Source: Candidatus Puniceispirillum marinum IMCC1322
GTDB taxonomy: Bacteria > Pseudomonadota > Alphaproteobacteria > Puniceispirillales > Puniceispirillaceae
Reading direction: 5' to 3'
Assembly (NCBI RefSeq): GCF_000024465.1
Contig: NC_014010.1
Span: 682,001-746,000 of the forward strand
DNA length: 64,000 nt
Shown here: in pieces, positions 53,438 to 62,780 of the stretch
Numbering within the stretch: position 1 is the stretch's first letter
Layout of the letters: the number at the start of each line of letters is the position of its first letter
Translations under genes and position numbers: made by a program
The notes under the pieces: generated by a model
Database searches by the model: none
What the model saw: the letters and a program-made list of their open reading frames with translations, nothing else
Told to the model about the DNA's origin: nothing

Positions 53438-54361
53438 TTAGAGCGCTTTCATCGAGCTTAGCCGGTCAATCACCATATCTGGCGTAATATTACTGATCGG
53501 TACGTCTTGAATCCATGAACAATGCGCCCCAACAGGGGCAGACATATCTGGATTAGTATCACCACCAAGAAGCATAACTGTAGGTGTGCCTGTTCGGGCA
53601 GCCAGAAAAACAGGCCCCGTATCATTGCCAACCACGAGACTAGATTGGGAACATAAAGCCGCTAACATGGGAATATCGGTTTTTCCTGCTAAATCTATGC
53701 TGTCTGATGCGCTGCCACGCACCGCGTCCACCGCTTCACGATCAGCATTTGTCCCGGCCAAAACAACCGCAAACCCTTGCTTCATAAGGGTGTTAGCCAG
53801 ACTGGCAAAATGATGTGAAGGCCATCGTTTACTTGGCTTGGCTGGTGAACAACCAGCGATTAAAACAGCAAAGCGCTTTGGCAGTCCAAATTGGGCGATA
53901 TCAGCGTTTAACCAGCTCGTATCGGCTTTGATATTGACGCCACCAGCCATTTTGGCAGTAGTCAGCATGCGTTGTTGATTATTGACGCCTGTAAAATCAG
54001 GCATCGGATGTGAACAGCCTGTGGCCGTACCATACCAGTCAGTTGAGGCGGCAACAAACAAACGATGATAATTTGCTGTACGCTTGCTACATTGCATATC
54101 AATGATCGCATGCCATTTTCGCCGTAAATGACGCGCCACAGTAACCGTTGCGACAAGATTGAAAAATGAGGCACGCTGATCAACGATAATTTCATCAAAC
54201 CACGGCATTTTGCCAACTAAAGGCGCAAAGGCTGGTGATGTCAGCAATGCAATATGCGCATCCGGAAAGCCTGCCCTTACACTAGCATAGGCATCAAGAC
54301 CCTGTATCAAATCACCAAGAGCGCCGTGTTTAATCACAAGAACTGACTTTTGCGTCGTCAT
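53438..54361 (-). CDS. Glycosyltransferase family 9 protein (heptosyltransferase-like)
   Basis: GT-B fold glycosyltransferase of family GT9, which adds heptose to LPS core in known members. From the ATG at 54361 it has 307 residues: VLVIKHGALGDLIQGLDAYA (residues ~7-26), LLTSPAFAPL, FAVLIAGCSPAKPSKRWPSH, and the donor-site SLVVGNDTGPVFLAARTGTP. The sugar donor and acceptor cannot be read from sequence. It lies head-to-head with a GT4 glycosyltransferase, and both may act on surface glycans. The in-frame ATG at 54368 and TTG at 54376 are alternatives. Confidence 0.85.
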   Translation of the reverse strand: MTTQKSVLVIKHGALGDLIQGLDAYASVRAGFPDAHIALLTSPAFAPLVGKMPWFDEIIVDQRASFFNLVATVTVARHLRRKWHAIIDMQCSKRTANYHRLFVAASTDWYGTATGCSHPMPDFTGVNNQQRMLTTAKMAGGVNIKADTSWLNADIAQFGLPKRFAVLIAGCSPAKPSKRWPSHHFASLANTLMKQGFAVVLAGTNADREAVDAVRGSASDSIDLAGKTDIPMLAALCSQSSLVVGNDTGPVFLAARTGTPTVMLLGGDTNPDMSAPVGAHCSWIQDVPISNITPDMVIDRLSSMKAL

Positions 54362-54517
54362 CGGTTGCATTCCCAAGCCATATAATCGCCAAAATACATC
54401 TATTTATGTGTCATAGCATATTGTTTAGTTGCTGGTATGTAATAGAATGTTCATATGTAGATTTAATATCTTCATATCCAACTCAGACCTACCTGCAACC
54501 ACCTTTGAGAGACACTA

Positions 54518-55648
54518 TTGTCGTTATCATCGCTATCAAAAAAACCACGCATTGATATGCTGTTACCTTCAAAGGAACGTTTTACACCCGATAATGCAGG
54601 GGCGATTGCCGGTGTTGTTCGTGACCTTGCTATTGCCAGTGCGACGCCAGACATATTCCATATCTATGGTACTGCCGTCGAAAACGCATTTTCCGATGTC
54701 AATTTCACTGGGCTTAAACCAGAACATAGCTTGTTTCGAGGACAAAATATTCGTTTTGCAAATGCCTATTTAAAGCATATCGCCGCTACGACCATGCCAG
54801 ACATTGTTGAAGTCCATAGCCGTTGTCATGTCGCGGGGTATCTTGCACGAAAAAACAAAAACTTGAATATAGTGCTTTATCTGCACAATGATCCTCGCAC
54901 TATGAAAGGGGCAAAAACCATAGCTGAGCGCCGGTTTTTACTTGATCATATGGCGGCAGTGATTTGCATTTCCAATTATATTCGCGATTGTTTTCTTGAT
55001 GGTATAGGCGACAAACATCCAAAAGCGCATATTGTTGGTGTGGCCAGAAATGGCACGAACCGCTGGATACAGAAACAACCAAAAAAAGAACCTTTCATAT
55101 TGCTAGCTGGACGCATGGTTCCGGAAAAAGGCATTCTTGAATGTGCCGAGGCCATTGCACAGGTTCTGCCAAACTTTCCCGAATGGCGGCTAATCATTGC
55201 AGGCGCGCGACGTTTTGAGCAGGCCAAACGCGGTAGTTACGAAGATAAAGTTGCTACCGTGATAGCGCCATTGGGATCCCGCGCTGAAATGCTGGGCTTC
55301 ATTCCCATCAAAGATATGCAAAAGCTACAGGCACGGGCAGCAATTGCAGCCTGCCCATCTTTATGGAACGAACCAATTTCAAAAGTTGTCCTTGAATCAT
55401 TGGCCGCTGGTTGTGCACTTATAACAACGCGGCGTGGCGGGATTCCAGAGGTGGCCGAAGGCCGCGCTTTACTTGTTGATGATCCAAATATCATCACATT
55501 CAGCAACGCTTTTAAAACATTACTGGATGACGATAACATGCGCCAATCCCTACAGCATAAGGCATGGCGTGATTTTCCTTTTACAGCTCAACAAATGGCG
55601 CAAGATGCAGACGCGTTGCGTCTGCTAGCACTTTTACGCGAGAGTTAA
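54518..55648 (+). CDS. Glycosyltransferase family 4 protein
   Basis: GT-B retaining glycosyltransferase, 376 residues. The GT4 donor-site E-x7-E motif is visible as NEPISKVVLESLAAGCALI (~residues 288-306), followed by TTRRGGIPEVAEG, and the mid-domain linker reads ILLAGRMVPEKGILECAEAI. It is probably involved in LPS core or capsule synthesis, given the divergent GT9 and the downstream lptD. The start at 54518 is a TTG codon with GAGAG upstream. The next ATG (54557) has no ribosome-binding site and would lose the N-terminal strand. Confidence 0.85.
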   Translation: MSLSSLSKKPRIDMLLPSKERFTPDNAGAIAGVVRDLAIASATPDIFHIYGTAVENAFSDVNFTGLKPEHSLFRGQNIRFANAYLKHIAATTMPDIVEVHSRCHVAGYLARKNKNLNIVLYLHNDPRTMKGAKTIAERRFLLDHMAAVICISNYIRDCFLDGIGDKHPKAHIVGVARNGTNRWIQKQPKKEPFILLAGRMVPEKGILECAEAIAQVLPNFPEWRLIIAGARRFEQAKRGSYEDKVATVIAPLGSRAEMLGFIPIKDMQKLQARAAIAACPSLWNEPISKVVLESLAAGCALITTRRGGIPEVAEGRALLVDDPNIITFSNAFKTLLDDDNMRQSLQHKAWRDFPFTAQQMAQDADALRLLALLRES

Positions 55649-55659
55649 CCTCTGTTAAC
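55644..55659. promoter_or_regulatory. GTTAAC-N4-GTTAAC repeat upstream of lptD
   Basis: Two GTTAAC palindromes separated by four bases span the GT4 stop codon, 84 nt upstream of the lptD ATG. They use the same core as the nested repeat at 44155-44191, though the TTAA spacing (N6) is one short of the CtrA N7 rule. Confidence 0.3.
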
Positions 55660-55742
55660 ATGGATCAACAGCTACTTTGCATGGACATAGGCAACAAAAC
55701 TCGTTAGCCATAGATCGTTACGTATATATCTAAGGATAAGAA

Positions 55743-57962
55743 ATGCGCGTGTTTTTTAAGTTTTTCAGCTTTGTTTTTGTCGCAACTTCGTTGATGTCAG
55801 CCACGGCTATGGCAGACGATAATCCAATCGCCTTTGAAGCCGATAAGGTGCAAGTTAACCAAGAAGATGGTAGCATGTATGCTACTGGCAATGTTGTATT
55901 AAAGCAGGCTGGCAAGACATTACGTGCCGACGAAGTCACCTATAACAAGCCAAATGATCGCGCCATCGCACGCGGCAATGTGGTCATGACATTGCCGGAC
56001 GGCACACGCCACAAAGCGATTGTTATGGAAGTTGATAATGAATTCACCCATATCGTTGCTGAAACACTCAGCACCAAATTTGCTGACGGTACATCGATGA
56101 AATCAAAAAATGGGGAACAAACTGTCGGCGACAAAGCTGTTTTCCAAAGTGCGCGTTTCACACCATGTAAATGTGATTTTGAAAATGGTGAAACGCCAAT
56201 ATGGGATTTACGAACAACATCTACAATAAGATCCGAAAAAACCAACACAATCAGTCACAATAATGTTCGTATGCATGTGCTGAATATTCCTGTTGGCTAT
56301 TTCCCTTATTTAGCGCATCCAGATTGGACAGTACGGCGGCGGTCAGGCTTTTTAACGCCAAGCTTCGTCATCAGTTCGGATCTGGGATTTACAGCTTCAA
56401 TTCCTTATTATCAGGTCATTGACGACACGCGTGACATAGAATTCACCCCATACAGATTTCAGCATCGTGGCACAGCGGTCAAAACCCGCTATCGCCAGAA
56501 ATGGGATAATTCCGATTTGAACGTAGCTATCTATACCGCCTCAGTTGAAACTTATAAGAAAAACCGTGAAGCTGTCGGTGCTATTGATGGATTATTTACA
56601 TCGACATTAGGTGATGACTGGAAGTTAAGAGCGCGCCTGAATAGAGCTAGCCAAGATACATTTATGCGCCGCTATAATTTTGATGAGTCAACGTCGCTAA
56701 AGTCAGAGATTGTGGCTGAAAGGATTAAATCAGAGCGCTATTATCTGGTCGAGGCCAACGATATTCAGACACTTCAAACAAAAACGGCTCTGGCTAATGA
56801 ACCGTCATTACTTCCCAATATATATTATGAAGAGGTTAAAGCCGGGTTTCGTAGAAATCAGGTTTTGCGCACTGAAATACAGGCCTTCCAGCTGGATAAT
56901 GACCAGGGTTACGATATGTCACGCTGGAGTGGTACGGCACAAATAACCGAAGACTTCCCAATGACTTATGGCATTGCCAGCTATGATGCTAATATAATTG
57001 GTAGCTTTTACAACCTGCATAGCCAACCTACCACCGCGACAACCAAAACTGGCACTGTGACTGCCGTTAACCCTATTATGTCCTTGGGGTATCGCCTGCC
57101 ATTAGCAACATCTATTCTTGACCGTTTGGTTGTTATCGAACCGCAAGCCAAGCTGGTTCACGTGGCGGGCGAAGATAACACAGATAAAATACCAAACAGG
57201 GATGCTGCTGATTACCGAATTGATGAAGCTAATCTGTTTCTGCTTAACCGCTATCAGGGAAAAGACTATATCTTACCAGGTAGCCGAATGGATGTTGGCG
57301 TATCAGCCATCACACAAGATGCCGTACTTGGAGAAATATCAGGCTTTGCCGGTGTAAGCAGGCGCCTGTCTTCTCAGCGGACTACCGGGCTCAGCATCAA
57401 TTCAGATGATATCTATTCCGATTATGTTGCTAGCGCGTCGATCGATCCACCTGGCGCCTATAAAGTCACATGGTCAGGGCGCCTATCTTCACATGATTTT
57501 ACGCTTAATGAGTCTAAAACGACAATCACAGGTAATGTTGGTATCACAAACTGGTCACTTGATCATAACCAACTGAACAAGGCCTATTTTGCAAGTTCCA
57601 GCGATGATCGTGAAGAACTAACAGCGAATGCAATCCGCAGCTTTGATAATGGCTGGAATGTATCCGCAACCCAGATATGGGATTTGTCATACGGCACAAC
57701 CAAACAGGAAAAAACCAGCGCATCGCTTGGCTATGGTGCTGGCACCTTTGCCGTTAGTAAAACCAGAGGCGGCGAGAAAAGTGCCACTCTAATATGGAAT
57801 GGCGGGGTACAGGATTGCATCACCGTAACAGTCAATTACAAGCATGACCCGACCAAGGACAGAGACATCAAAACCGTCGATGAACTCAATTTTACAATCA
57901 GTTTCAAACATCTAGGAGCGCTGTCGCAGTCTGAAATAGCAAACGCCACAAAAAGTGAATGA
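55743..57962 (+). CDS. lptD: LPS-assembly protein LptD
   Basis: Outer-membrane beta-barrel that inserts LPS into the outer leaflet together with LptE. The 739-residue precursor has a signal peptide (residues 1-~24: MRVFFKFFSFVFVATSLMSA then TAMADD), an OstA/LptA-like N-terminal domain (IAFEADKVQVNQEDGSMYAT; YNKPNDRAIARGNVVMTLPD), two cysteines close together (CKCDFENGE), and a long beta-rich barrel part (~200-739). It is shorter than E. coli LptD (784). The usual neighbours lptF/lptG and surA-pdxA-rsmA are not here; instead a GT4 gene precedes it. Confidence 0.93.
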   Translation: MRVFFKFFSFVFVATSLMSATAMADDNPIAFEADKVQVNQEDGSMYATGNVVLKQAGKTLRADEVTYNKPNDRAIARGNVVMTLPDGTRHKAIVMEVDNEFTHIVAETLSTKFADGTSMKSKNGEQTVGDKAVFQSARFTPCKCDFENGETPIWDLRTTSTIRSEKTNTISHNNVRMHVLNIPVGYFPYLAHPDWTVRRRSGFLTPSFVISSDLGFTASIPYYQVIDDTRDIEFTPYRFQHRGTAVKTRYRQKWDNSDLNVAIYTASVETYKKNREAVGAIDGLFTSTLGDDWKLRARLNRASQDTFMRRYNFDESTSLKSEIVAERIKSERYYLVEANDIQTLQTKTALANEPSLLPNIYYEEVKAGFRRNQVLRTEIQAFQLDNDQGYDMSRWSGTAQITEDFPMTYGIASYDANIIGSFYNLHSQPTTATTKTGTVTAVNPIMSLGYRLPLATSILDRLVVIEPQAKLVHVAGEDNTDKIPNRDAADYRIDEANLFLLNRYQGKDYILPGSRMDVGVSAITQDAVLGEISGFAGVSRRLSSQRTTGLSINSDDIYSDYVASASIDPPGAYKVTWSGRLSSHDFTLNESKTTITGNVGITNWSLDHNQLNKAYFASSSDDREELTANAIRSFDNGWNVSATQIWDLSYGTTKQEKTSASLGYGAGTFAVSKTRGGEKSATLIWNGGVQDCITVTVNYKHDPTKDRDIKTVDELNFTISFKHLGALSQSEIANATKSE

Positions 57963-57990
57963 CTATAGAGCTTCAGTGCTAACTTGGTCG

Positions 57991-58410
57991 TTAATCGTCA
58001 GGGATAAGTCGCTTTCCAAAGAAGAAAACATCATCCGGCTTATAGCCAAGCGCATCATAAAACTGCACAACAGGTTCATTATCACGCCGGACGCAAAAGC
58101 TGATTTTGGGACAACCGATCGAAATCAAGAATGTTTCGGCTTGCTGCATTAACTGGCGACCATATCCCTGCCCTTTGAAAGCCGGATCGATAGCCAGATA
58201 ATTGATCGAGCCGCGATGTCCATCATAGCCAATCATGACTGACGCCATAATATCACCACCAACGCGCCCAACCCAGAACGCGCCATTGCGGTCAGTCATT
58301 TTACGATCAATGTCTTTTTGTGGATCATTCCACGCACGGACGAGATCACACACCTGCCATAGCTTGATAACAGCATCTGTATCAGCAACCCCAAATGCAC
58401 TAATGATCAT
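57991..58410 (-). CDS. GNAT family acetyltransferase, YpeA-like
   Basis: A 139-residue GNAT N-acetyltransferase similar to YpeA. The start MIISAFGVADTDAVIKLWQ, the DPQKDIDRKMTDRNGAFWVG block, the acetyl-CoA-binding segment YLAIDPAFKGQGYGRQLMQQ (residues ~71-90; Q/RxxGxG/A-type) and the C-terminal FYDALGYKPDD are typical. The substrate is unknown. Its ATG lies 1 nt behind the stop of the next GNAT gene upstream, so the pair forms an operon. It is convergent with lptD. Confidence 0.88.
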   Translation of the reverse strand: MIISAFGVADTDAVIKLWQVCDLVRAWNDPQKDIDRKMTDRNGAFWVGRVGGDIMASVMIGYDGHRGSINYLAIDPAFKGQGYGRQLMQQAETFLISIGCPKISFCVRRDNEPVVQFYDALGYKPDDVFFFGKRLIPDD

Positions 58411-58411
58411 G

Positions 58412-58864
58412 CTAACGCCCTGTAGTTTCAGCCGTCATCTCATAAACCAGCCAATTACTCCGTGTCGATAATTTATCATATAAAGCACGGGCACGATAGT
58501 TGTCATCACGCGTGATCCACCGCACGACATCCCACCCACGCTGTCCGGCGATGGCGTCAATCGCATGTATCAATGTTTTCGCCGCACCGCTACCGCGCTG
58601 GGCTGGATCCACAAATAAATCATCCAGAAATCCAACATTGGCGGCGCGTAAAGGCGATGGCATGGCTCGAAAATGTGCCAGCCCGATAAGCTGACCTGAT
58701 TTATCGGCAACCAGGCCTTCGCAAACATGATCCACATCGCAAAGCCAAGTAAACAAGGTATCGAGCTTGGCGTCATTGGTCTCAACTTTGTAATAATCAG
58801 CGTAGCCGCGATAGAGATGCTCCCACGCGTTACGGTCAGCTTGGGTTACGGGTCTAACATTCAT
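58412..58864 (-). CDS. GNAT family N-acetyltransferase
   Basis: A 150-residue GNAT enzyme from the ATG at 58864, where AGGAGG lies 6 nt upstream (the longer frame from 58915 is unlikely). The acetyl-CoA motif is LDDLFVDPAQRGSGAAKTLI (residues ~72-91) and the C-terminal part has ITRDDNYRARALYDKLSTRS. The N-terminal VTQADRNAWEHLYRGYADYY resembles the spermidine/diamine acetyltransferase-like subgroup, but the substrate is not predictable. It is the first gene of a two-gene unit with the YpeA-like protein. Confidence 0.86.
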   Translation of the reverse strand: MNVRPVTQADRNAWEHLYRGYADYYKVETNDAKLDTLFTWLCDVDHVCEGLVADKSGQLIGLAHFRAMPSPLRAANVGFLDDLFVDPAQRGSGAAKTLIHAIDAIAGQRGWDVVRWITRDDNYRARALYDKLSTRSNWLVYEMTAETTGR

Positions 58865-59130
58865 AGTTGCCTCCTTTGTTCGTATTGTCTCAATAGCTGT
58901 TCCAGTAACCACCAACTAACAAAAGGGGTCAAGTCGAACGGGCACGCATATGGTAATCAAATTCAAAATTGCGCTGAAAAATAGCAAAACCGCATATCAG
59001 TAAACGTTTTCTTAACTCTATTGCTCTAAAATTTATCTTGAATATGACTATGCCCCCGCACCGAAAGATAGGGGCCAATGTCATTACCGTTAATAGGCTA
59101 CTTTCAGGGATGAACAGACTGGGCAGAAAA

Positions 59131-59619
59131 ATGGTTTTAAAGGAGCAAAACGGGGCTTTGGCATGGCATCTTATAAAAACGCCCTTTTACAAATATGCAA
59201 CATTCACGGGCCGTGCCCGGCGGGCAGAATATTGGCTTTTTGTGCTCAGTATGATCGTGATCGTAACAACGGTTGGCATGTTTGTGGATCTACTATATTA
59301 CGGCGTGGATGACATGCATCGATATCATGTCAAAGGCCATTTTTATGATAATGGTTCAGGCCGGTTTGAAGCGCATTGGGATATTCATCCCGGATGGGGG
59401 TGGGCTGGCTGGATCAAAATGCTCATGACGATAGGTCTGGCGATACCCTTTTTCGCTGTCACCACACGACGACTTCATGACAGCAATAAAACAGGCTGGA
59501 TACAATTACTGTATTTCATCCCCATACTTGGCTGGCTTTTGATGATCCTGTTTCTTGTGACCGAAGGCAATGAAGGTCGCAACCAATATGGCGAAGACCC
59601 ATTGAAAGCTGATGAATAG
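59131..59619 (+). CDS. DUF805 family inner-membrane protein
   Basis: DUF805 (YhaH/YiaV-type) small membrane protein. The family entry motif is FYKYATFTGRARRAEYWLF, followed by a first hydrophobic helix (FVLSMIVIVTTVGMFVDLLY), a hydrophilic loop, and two further segments, with TRRLHDSNKTGWIQLLYFIP between them. Function of the family is unknown. The start is uncertain: ATG 59131 is used; a TTG at 59158 behind AGGAG would give the usual short N-terminus; upstream ATGs at 59044 and 59110 give an unusually long one. Confidence 0.78.
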   Translation: MVLKEQNGALAWHLIKTPFYKYATFTGRARRAEYWLFVLSMIVIVTTVGMFVDLLYYGVDDMHRYHVKGHFYDNGSGRFEAHWDIHPGWGWAGWIKMLMTIGLAIPFFAVTTRRLHDSNKTGWIQLLYFIPILGWLLMILFLVTEGNEGRNQYGEDPLKADE

Positions 59620-59650
59620 GTGAACCTGTCATCATAATAATGGCCAGACA

Positions 59651-59926
59651 TTAGCCACCAAAAAGCGGGGCAATATAATGATAGGCCAGCCAGATCACCA
59701 AGACCAGAACAACAATCAATATCATTATTGTCTGCAGAAAGTCATTCACAAGTGCCAGAAGTAATTGTTTCGTCCGCACCGACCCCAGCGTCAGATAGCA
59801 CAGCAAAAGCGACAATGGAAACGTCAGATAAAAGATCGTTGAAACCACCCAGAATGTTATAAACCCCATATCTCTGAATGGGTTTTTGTCATCCTGTTCG
59901 TCTGGCAAATCCTGTAATGCTGGCAT
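59651..59926 (-). CDS. Small membrane protein of unknown function
   Basis: A 91-residue protein with a short acidic start (MPALQDLPDEQDDKNPFRD), two hydrophobic segments (about residues 21-47 and 64-86, MILIVVLVLVIWLAYHYIAP) and a short C-terminus. It might be a subunit or modulator of a larger membrane complex. It is convergent with the DUF805 gene. I do not recognise a family. Confidence 0.65.
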   Translation of the reverse strand: MPALQDLPDEQDDKNPFRDMGFITFWVVSTIFYLTFPLSLLLCYLTLGSVRTKQLLLALVNDFLQTIMILIVVLVLVIWLAYHYIAPLFGG

Positions 59927-60075
59927 GTATTGTGACCTGACTTTGACTTATTCCACGGTAACGGTTGTATTCAAGTTGCGCTGTTGCTTTTGCATTAGGT
60001 TAAGGCCATTAAAATGGATAAGAGAGTTGACCTTCACCCTCTGTGATTATCGATATAGTCATTAAACGCTGACTA

Positions 60076-60606
60076 TTACCACATATCTGGCTTTGATAGT
60101 GCCGCAACACACTCAAACTTGATTGGCGTATCGGGAATAGCCGTATCCTTAAGTGTCATTCCCAACCATCCAAAGGGATATTCCAGTGGATATGGTGGCA
60201 TAAATGAACGACCAACTTCTTCCTTCAATCCAAACCGTCCATAATATTCGGGATCACCATAAACGACCAGAACACTAACGCCATCTTTGGTGAGCATATC
60301 TATTCCACTGTTGATGAGATTTGAACCCACACCTTGTTTCTGATGTTCTGGAGACACAGCAAGTGGGGCAAGAATATACCCAGAGATAGTAGAGTCAGAT
60401 TTCAAAAATATTGGACTATAGGACACATAACCAATCACCTGATTGTCTTTTTCAGCAATCAATGACTTTATAGATGGAATTGTGGTTTCTTTTGCAAGTT
60501 CAGCGACTAGGTTCATGATGACTTTGTTTTCTTCATCAGAAAATGCAGTTTCAATAACCTTCTGGATTGAGTCTAAATCTGTTTCTTGAGCAAATCTGAT
60601 ATTCAT
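60076..60606 (-). CDS. GNAT family N-acetyltransferase (YhbS-like), possibly acquired
   Basis: A 176-residue GNAT protein in the YhbS style: MNIRFAQETDLDSIQKVIET, IGYVSYSPIF, the acetyl-CoA-binding ILAPLAVSPEHQKQGVGSNL (residues ~77-96) and DPEYYGRFGLKEEV. Function unknown. The gene is visibly AT-richer than its neighbours, with frequent ATA and AAA codons, and stands alone between two unrelated genes. An imperfect inverted repeat lies upstream of it. Both hint at acquisition, without proof. Confidence 0.83.
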   Translation of the reverse strand: MNIRFAQETDLDSIQKVIETAFSDEENKVIMNLVAELAKETTIPSIKSLIAEKDNQVIGYVSYSPIFLKSDSTISGYILAPLAVSPEHQKQGVGSNLINSGIDMLTKDGVSVLVVYGDPEYYGRFGLKEEVGRSFMPPYPLEYPFGWLGMTLKDTAIPDTPIKFECVAALSKPDMW

Positions 60607-60678
60607 TAACTTTGTCCAACCGGATAATTATTCAAGACATACATTCTTAAGTTTTCAATTTTTAATTTATGCTTTTGA

Positions 60679-60741
60679 TTAGATCATGTGGTGACTCTTG
60701 GTAATCAGAATAATGTGAATACCAGAGGTGAGATGATCTAA
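60679..60741. repeat. Imperfect 63-nt inverted repeat between a GNAT gene and glmS
   Basis: TTAGATCAT (60679-60687) and ATGATCTAA (60733-60741) are perfect 9-bp inverted repeats, with inner partial pairing (CTTGGTA / TACCAGA) and a central loop of about 16 nt. It lies 51 nt downstream of the glmS stop and 73 nt upstream of the GNAT start. Possible readings: a small structured RNA end, a weak terminator without T-tract, or a remnant of a short mobile repeat. Confidence 0.45.
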
Positions 60742-60791
60742 AAGTTACAGTGAGACATTAATAACCTTTAACAAAGTGCGTCCGTTCGAAA

Positions 60792-62612
60792 CTACTCCAC
60801 GGTTACCGATTTTGCGAGGTTGCGTGGCTGGTCAACATCGGTGCCTTTATCCAATGCTGTCAGATAGGCCAGAATCTGCACAGGAATGGTCAAAAGAATC
60901 GGCGCAATTATCGGATCAACCGCGGGCACCGTGATGATATCAGCTTCAAAATCAATGTCATTTACAGCACGCTCATCAGCGATCAGAATGATACGGCCAC
61001 CTCTGGCACTTGCTTCCTTGAGGTTGCTGGCAGCTTTTTCCATCAATTCATCCGCCGCGAGCAATGCCACAACCGGTAAATCATCTTCAATCAGCGCAAT
61101 CGGCCCATGCTTCATCTCGCCTGATGCAAAGCCCTCGGCATGGATATAGCTGAGTTCCTTGAGTTTCAACGCGCCTTCCATGGCTATTGGAAATAGATGA
61201 CCCCGCCCCAGATAAATCGTCGAGCGCGCATGTTTCAACTGATGGGCAATGGGACGTAAGTCGTCAAACAGCTTCAAGCTTTTGCCTACCAGACCCGGCA
61301 GTGCCTGTAGCTGATCATGAATAGCATCAGCACGCGCGGCATCGATATGGCCTTTAGCCTCGGCCAGCGCAACCGCAAAACTGATCAGCACAGTGAGCTG
61401 CGCGGTAAAGGCTTTGGTGCTGGCAACGCCGATTTCAGGCCCCGCATGTGTTGGTAATATGGCGTCTGCCTCGCGTGCAATGGTACTGCCATCGACATTA
61501 ACCAGACCAATGGTGGATAGACCACATGTTGCGGCATGGCGCATGGCTTTTAATGTATCAAGACTTTCGCCTGACTGGGAAATGGCAATAGCTGTGGTAA
61601 TGCCCGTGGTTACCGGGTTTCGGTAATGATATTCGGATGCAATTTCACAAGCCACTGGGGTTCTTGCAAGCCCTTCAATCCAGTAGCGCGCAACCTGCGA
61701 CGCATAATGGCTGGTGCCTGCGGCAAGCATGACGATGCCATCAATGGCCTGTAATTCTTCACGCGACATGTTGGCCGAAATGCGGCCATCCTCACCAGTC
61801 ATGCCTGCCAATGAATTCAAAATCGCATCTGGTTGTTCATGGATTTCCTTTTCCATGAAATGACGATAACCACCTTTGTCAATCATACCGAGGCTAGCCG
61901 CTACAATTATAGTTTCACGGTTGGCAGGGGTGCCATCAGAGAGAAATATATCAACGCCATCAGCACGGACAAGCGCATAGTCATGATCTTTAAGATAGAT
62001 CACCTTGCGCGTCAGATGCGCAAGCGCCGTGGCGTCAGAGCCTATATAAGAACCATCTTCACCAAGACCTATGGCCAGTGGTGATGCGTTTCGCGCAACC
62101 ATGATAACATCGGGGAAATCTTCGACAATGGCAGCAAAGGCATAAGCCCCGTCAATTTCTGCCAGAACCTTTTGCATAGCCTGATCTGGATTAAGACCTG
62201 CATCAAAAGCTTCGACAAATAAATGCGCCAGAACCTCACTATCAGTATCACTAGAAAATTTATGACCTTGTTCTATCAGACGGGCGCGGATTGGCCGATA
62301 ATTTTCGATAATGCCATTATGGACAATCGCCACCCGATCAGATGCGACATGCGGATGCGCATTCATCTCGGACACACCGCCATGCGTTGCCCAGCGCGTA
62401 TGGCCAATCCCCACGGTTCCGGCTAATGGGCTTTGCGTCAGCACCGCATCAAGATTAACCAGCTTTCCAACAGCACGACGAAGGTCAAAGCGCGATCCAT
62501 CAAGCGTAACAATGCCCGAACTGTCATAGCCACGATATTCAAGCCTTTTAAGCGCATCAAGCAAAAGAGGACTACATGTTTGCGATCCAATCGCGCCAAC
62601 AATTCCACACAT
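60792..62612 (-). CDS. glmS: Glutamine-fructose-6-phosphate aminotransferase (isomerizing)
   Basis: Makes glucosamine-6-phosphate from fructose-6-phosphate and glutamine, the first step to UDP-GlcNAc for murein and LPS. From the ATG at 62612 the protein has 606 residues: the N-terminal nucleophile Cys right after Met (MCGIVGAIG), GHTRWATHGG and HNGIIENY in the glutaminase half, and two SIS sugar-isomerase domains (AAGTSHYASQVARYW; SQSGESLDTLKAM; GRGHLFPIAMEGALKLKELS). The GTG at 62618 would bury the catalytic Cys. GAGG lies 7 nt upstream of the chosen start. glmU is divergent. Confidence 0.96.
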   Translation of the reverse strand: MCGIVGAIGSQTCSPLLLDALKRLEYRGYDSSGIVTLDGSRFDLRRAVGKLVNLDAVLTQSPLAGTVGIGHTRWATHGGVSEMNAHPHVASDRVAIVHNGIIENYRPIRARLIEQGHKFSSDTDSEVLAHLFVEAFDAGLNPDQAMQKVLAEIDGAYAFAAIVEDFPDVIMVARNASPLAIGLGEDGSYIGSDATALAHLTRKVIYLKDHDYALVRADGVDIFLSDGTPANRETIIVAASLGMIDKGGYRHFMEKEIHEQPDAILNSLAGMTGEDGRISANMSREELQAIDGIVMLAAGTSHYASQVARYWIEGLARTPVACEIASEYHYRNPVTTGITTAIAISQSGESLDTLKAMRHAATCGLSTIGLVNVDGSTIAREADAILPTHAGPEIGVASTKAFTAQLTVLISFAVALAEAKGHIDAARADAIHDQLQALPGLVGKSLKLFDDLRPIAHQLKHARSTIYLGRGHLFPIAMEGALKLKELSYIHAEGFASGEMKHGPIALIEDDLPVVALLAADELMEKAASNLKEASARGGRIILIADERAVNDIDFEADIITVPAVDPIIAPILLTIPVQILAYLTALDKGTDVDQPRNLAKSVTVE

Positions 62613-62630
62613 CGTCACACCTCTTCATAT

Positions 62631-62655
62631 TTATGCCAAGGCATGATTATGCCAA
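62631..62655. promoter_or_regulatory. Direct TTATGCCAA repeats in the glmS leader region
   Basis: TTATGCCAA occurs at 62631-62639 and 62647-62655 (16-nt period), with GGCAT between and GGCATGCC at 62702-62709, all within 100 nt upstream of glmS. This could be an operator array or a leader repeat for control of amino sugar supply. No glmS ribozyme was recognised. Confidence 0.35.
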
Positions 62656-62780
62656 AGTTAATCCCTGCATTGTTGATAAAGACATTTTAAGGCAAATGAA
62701 AGGCATGCCACCCTCGCAACAGCAGTTTTTCGACCTAGGCTGCCCGTTTATTAAAACATGACACAGTTACTGGCATTTGT

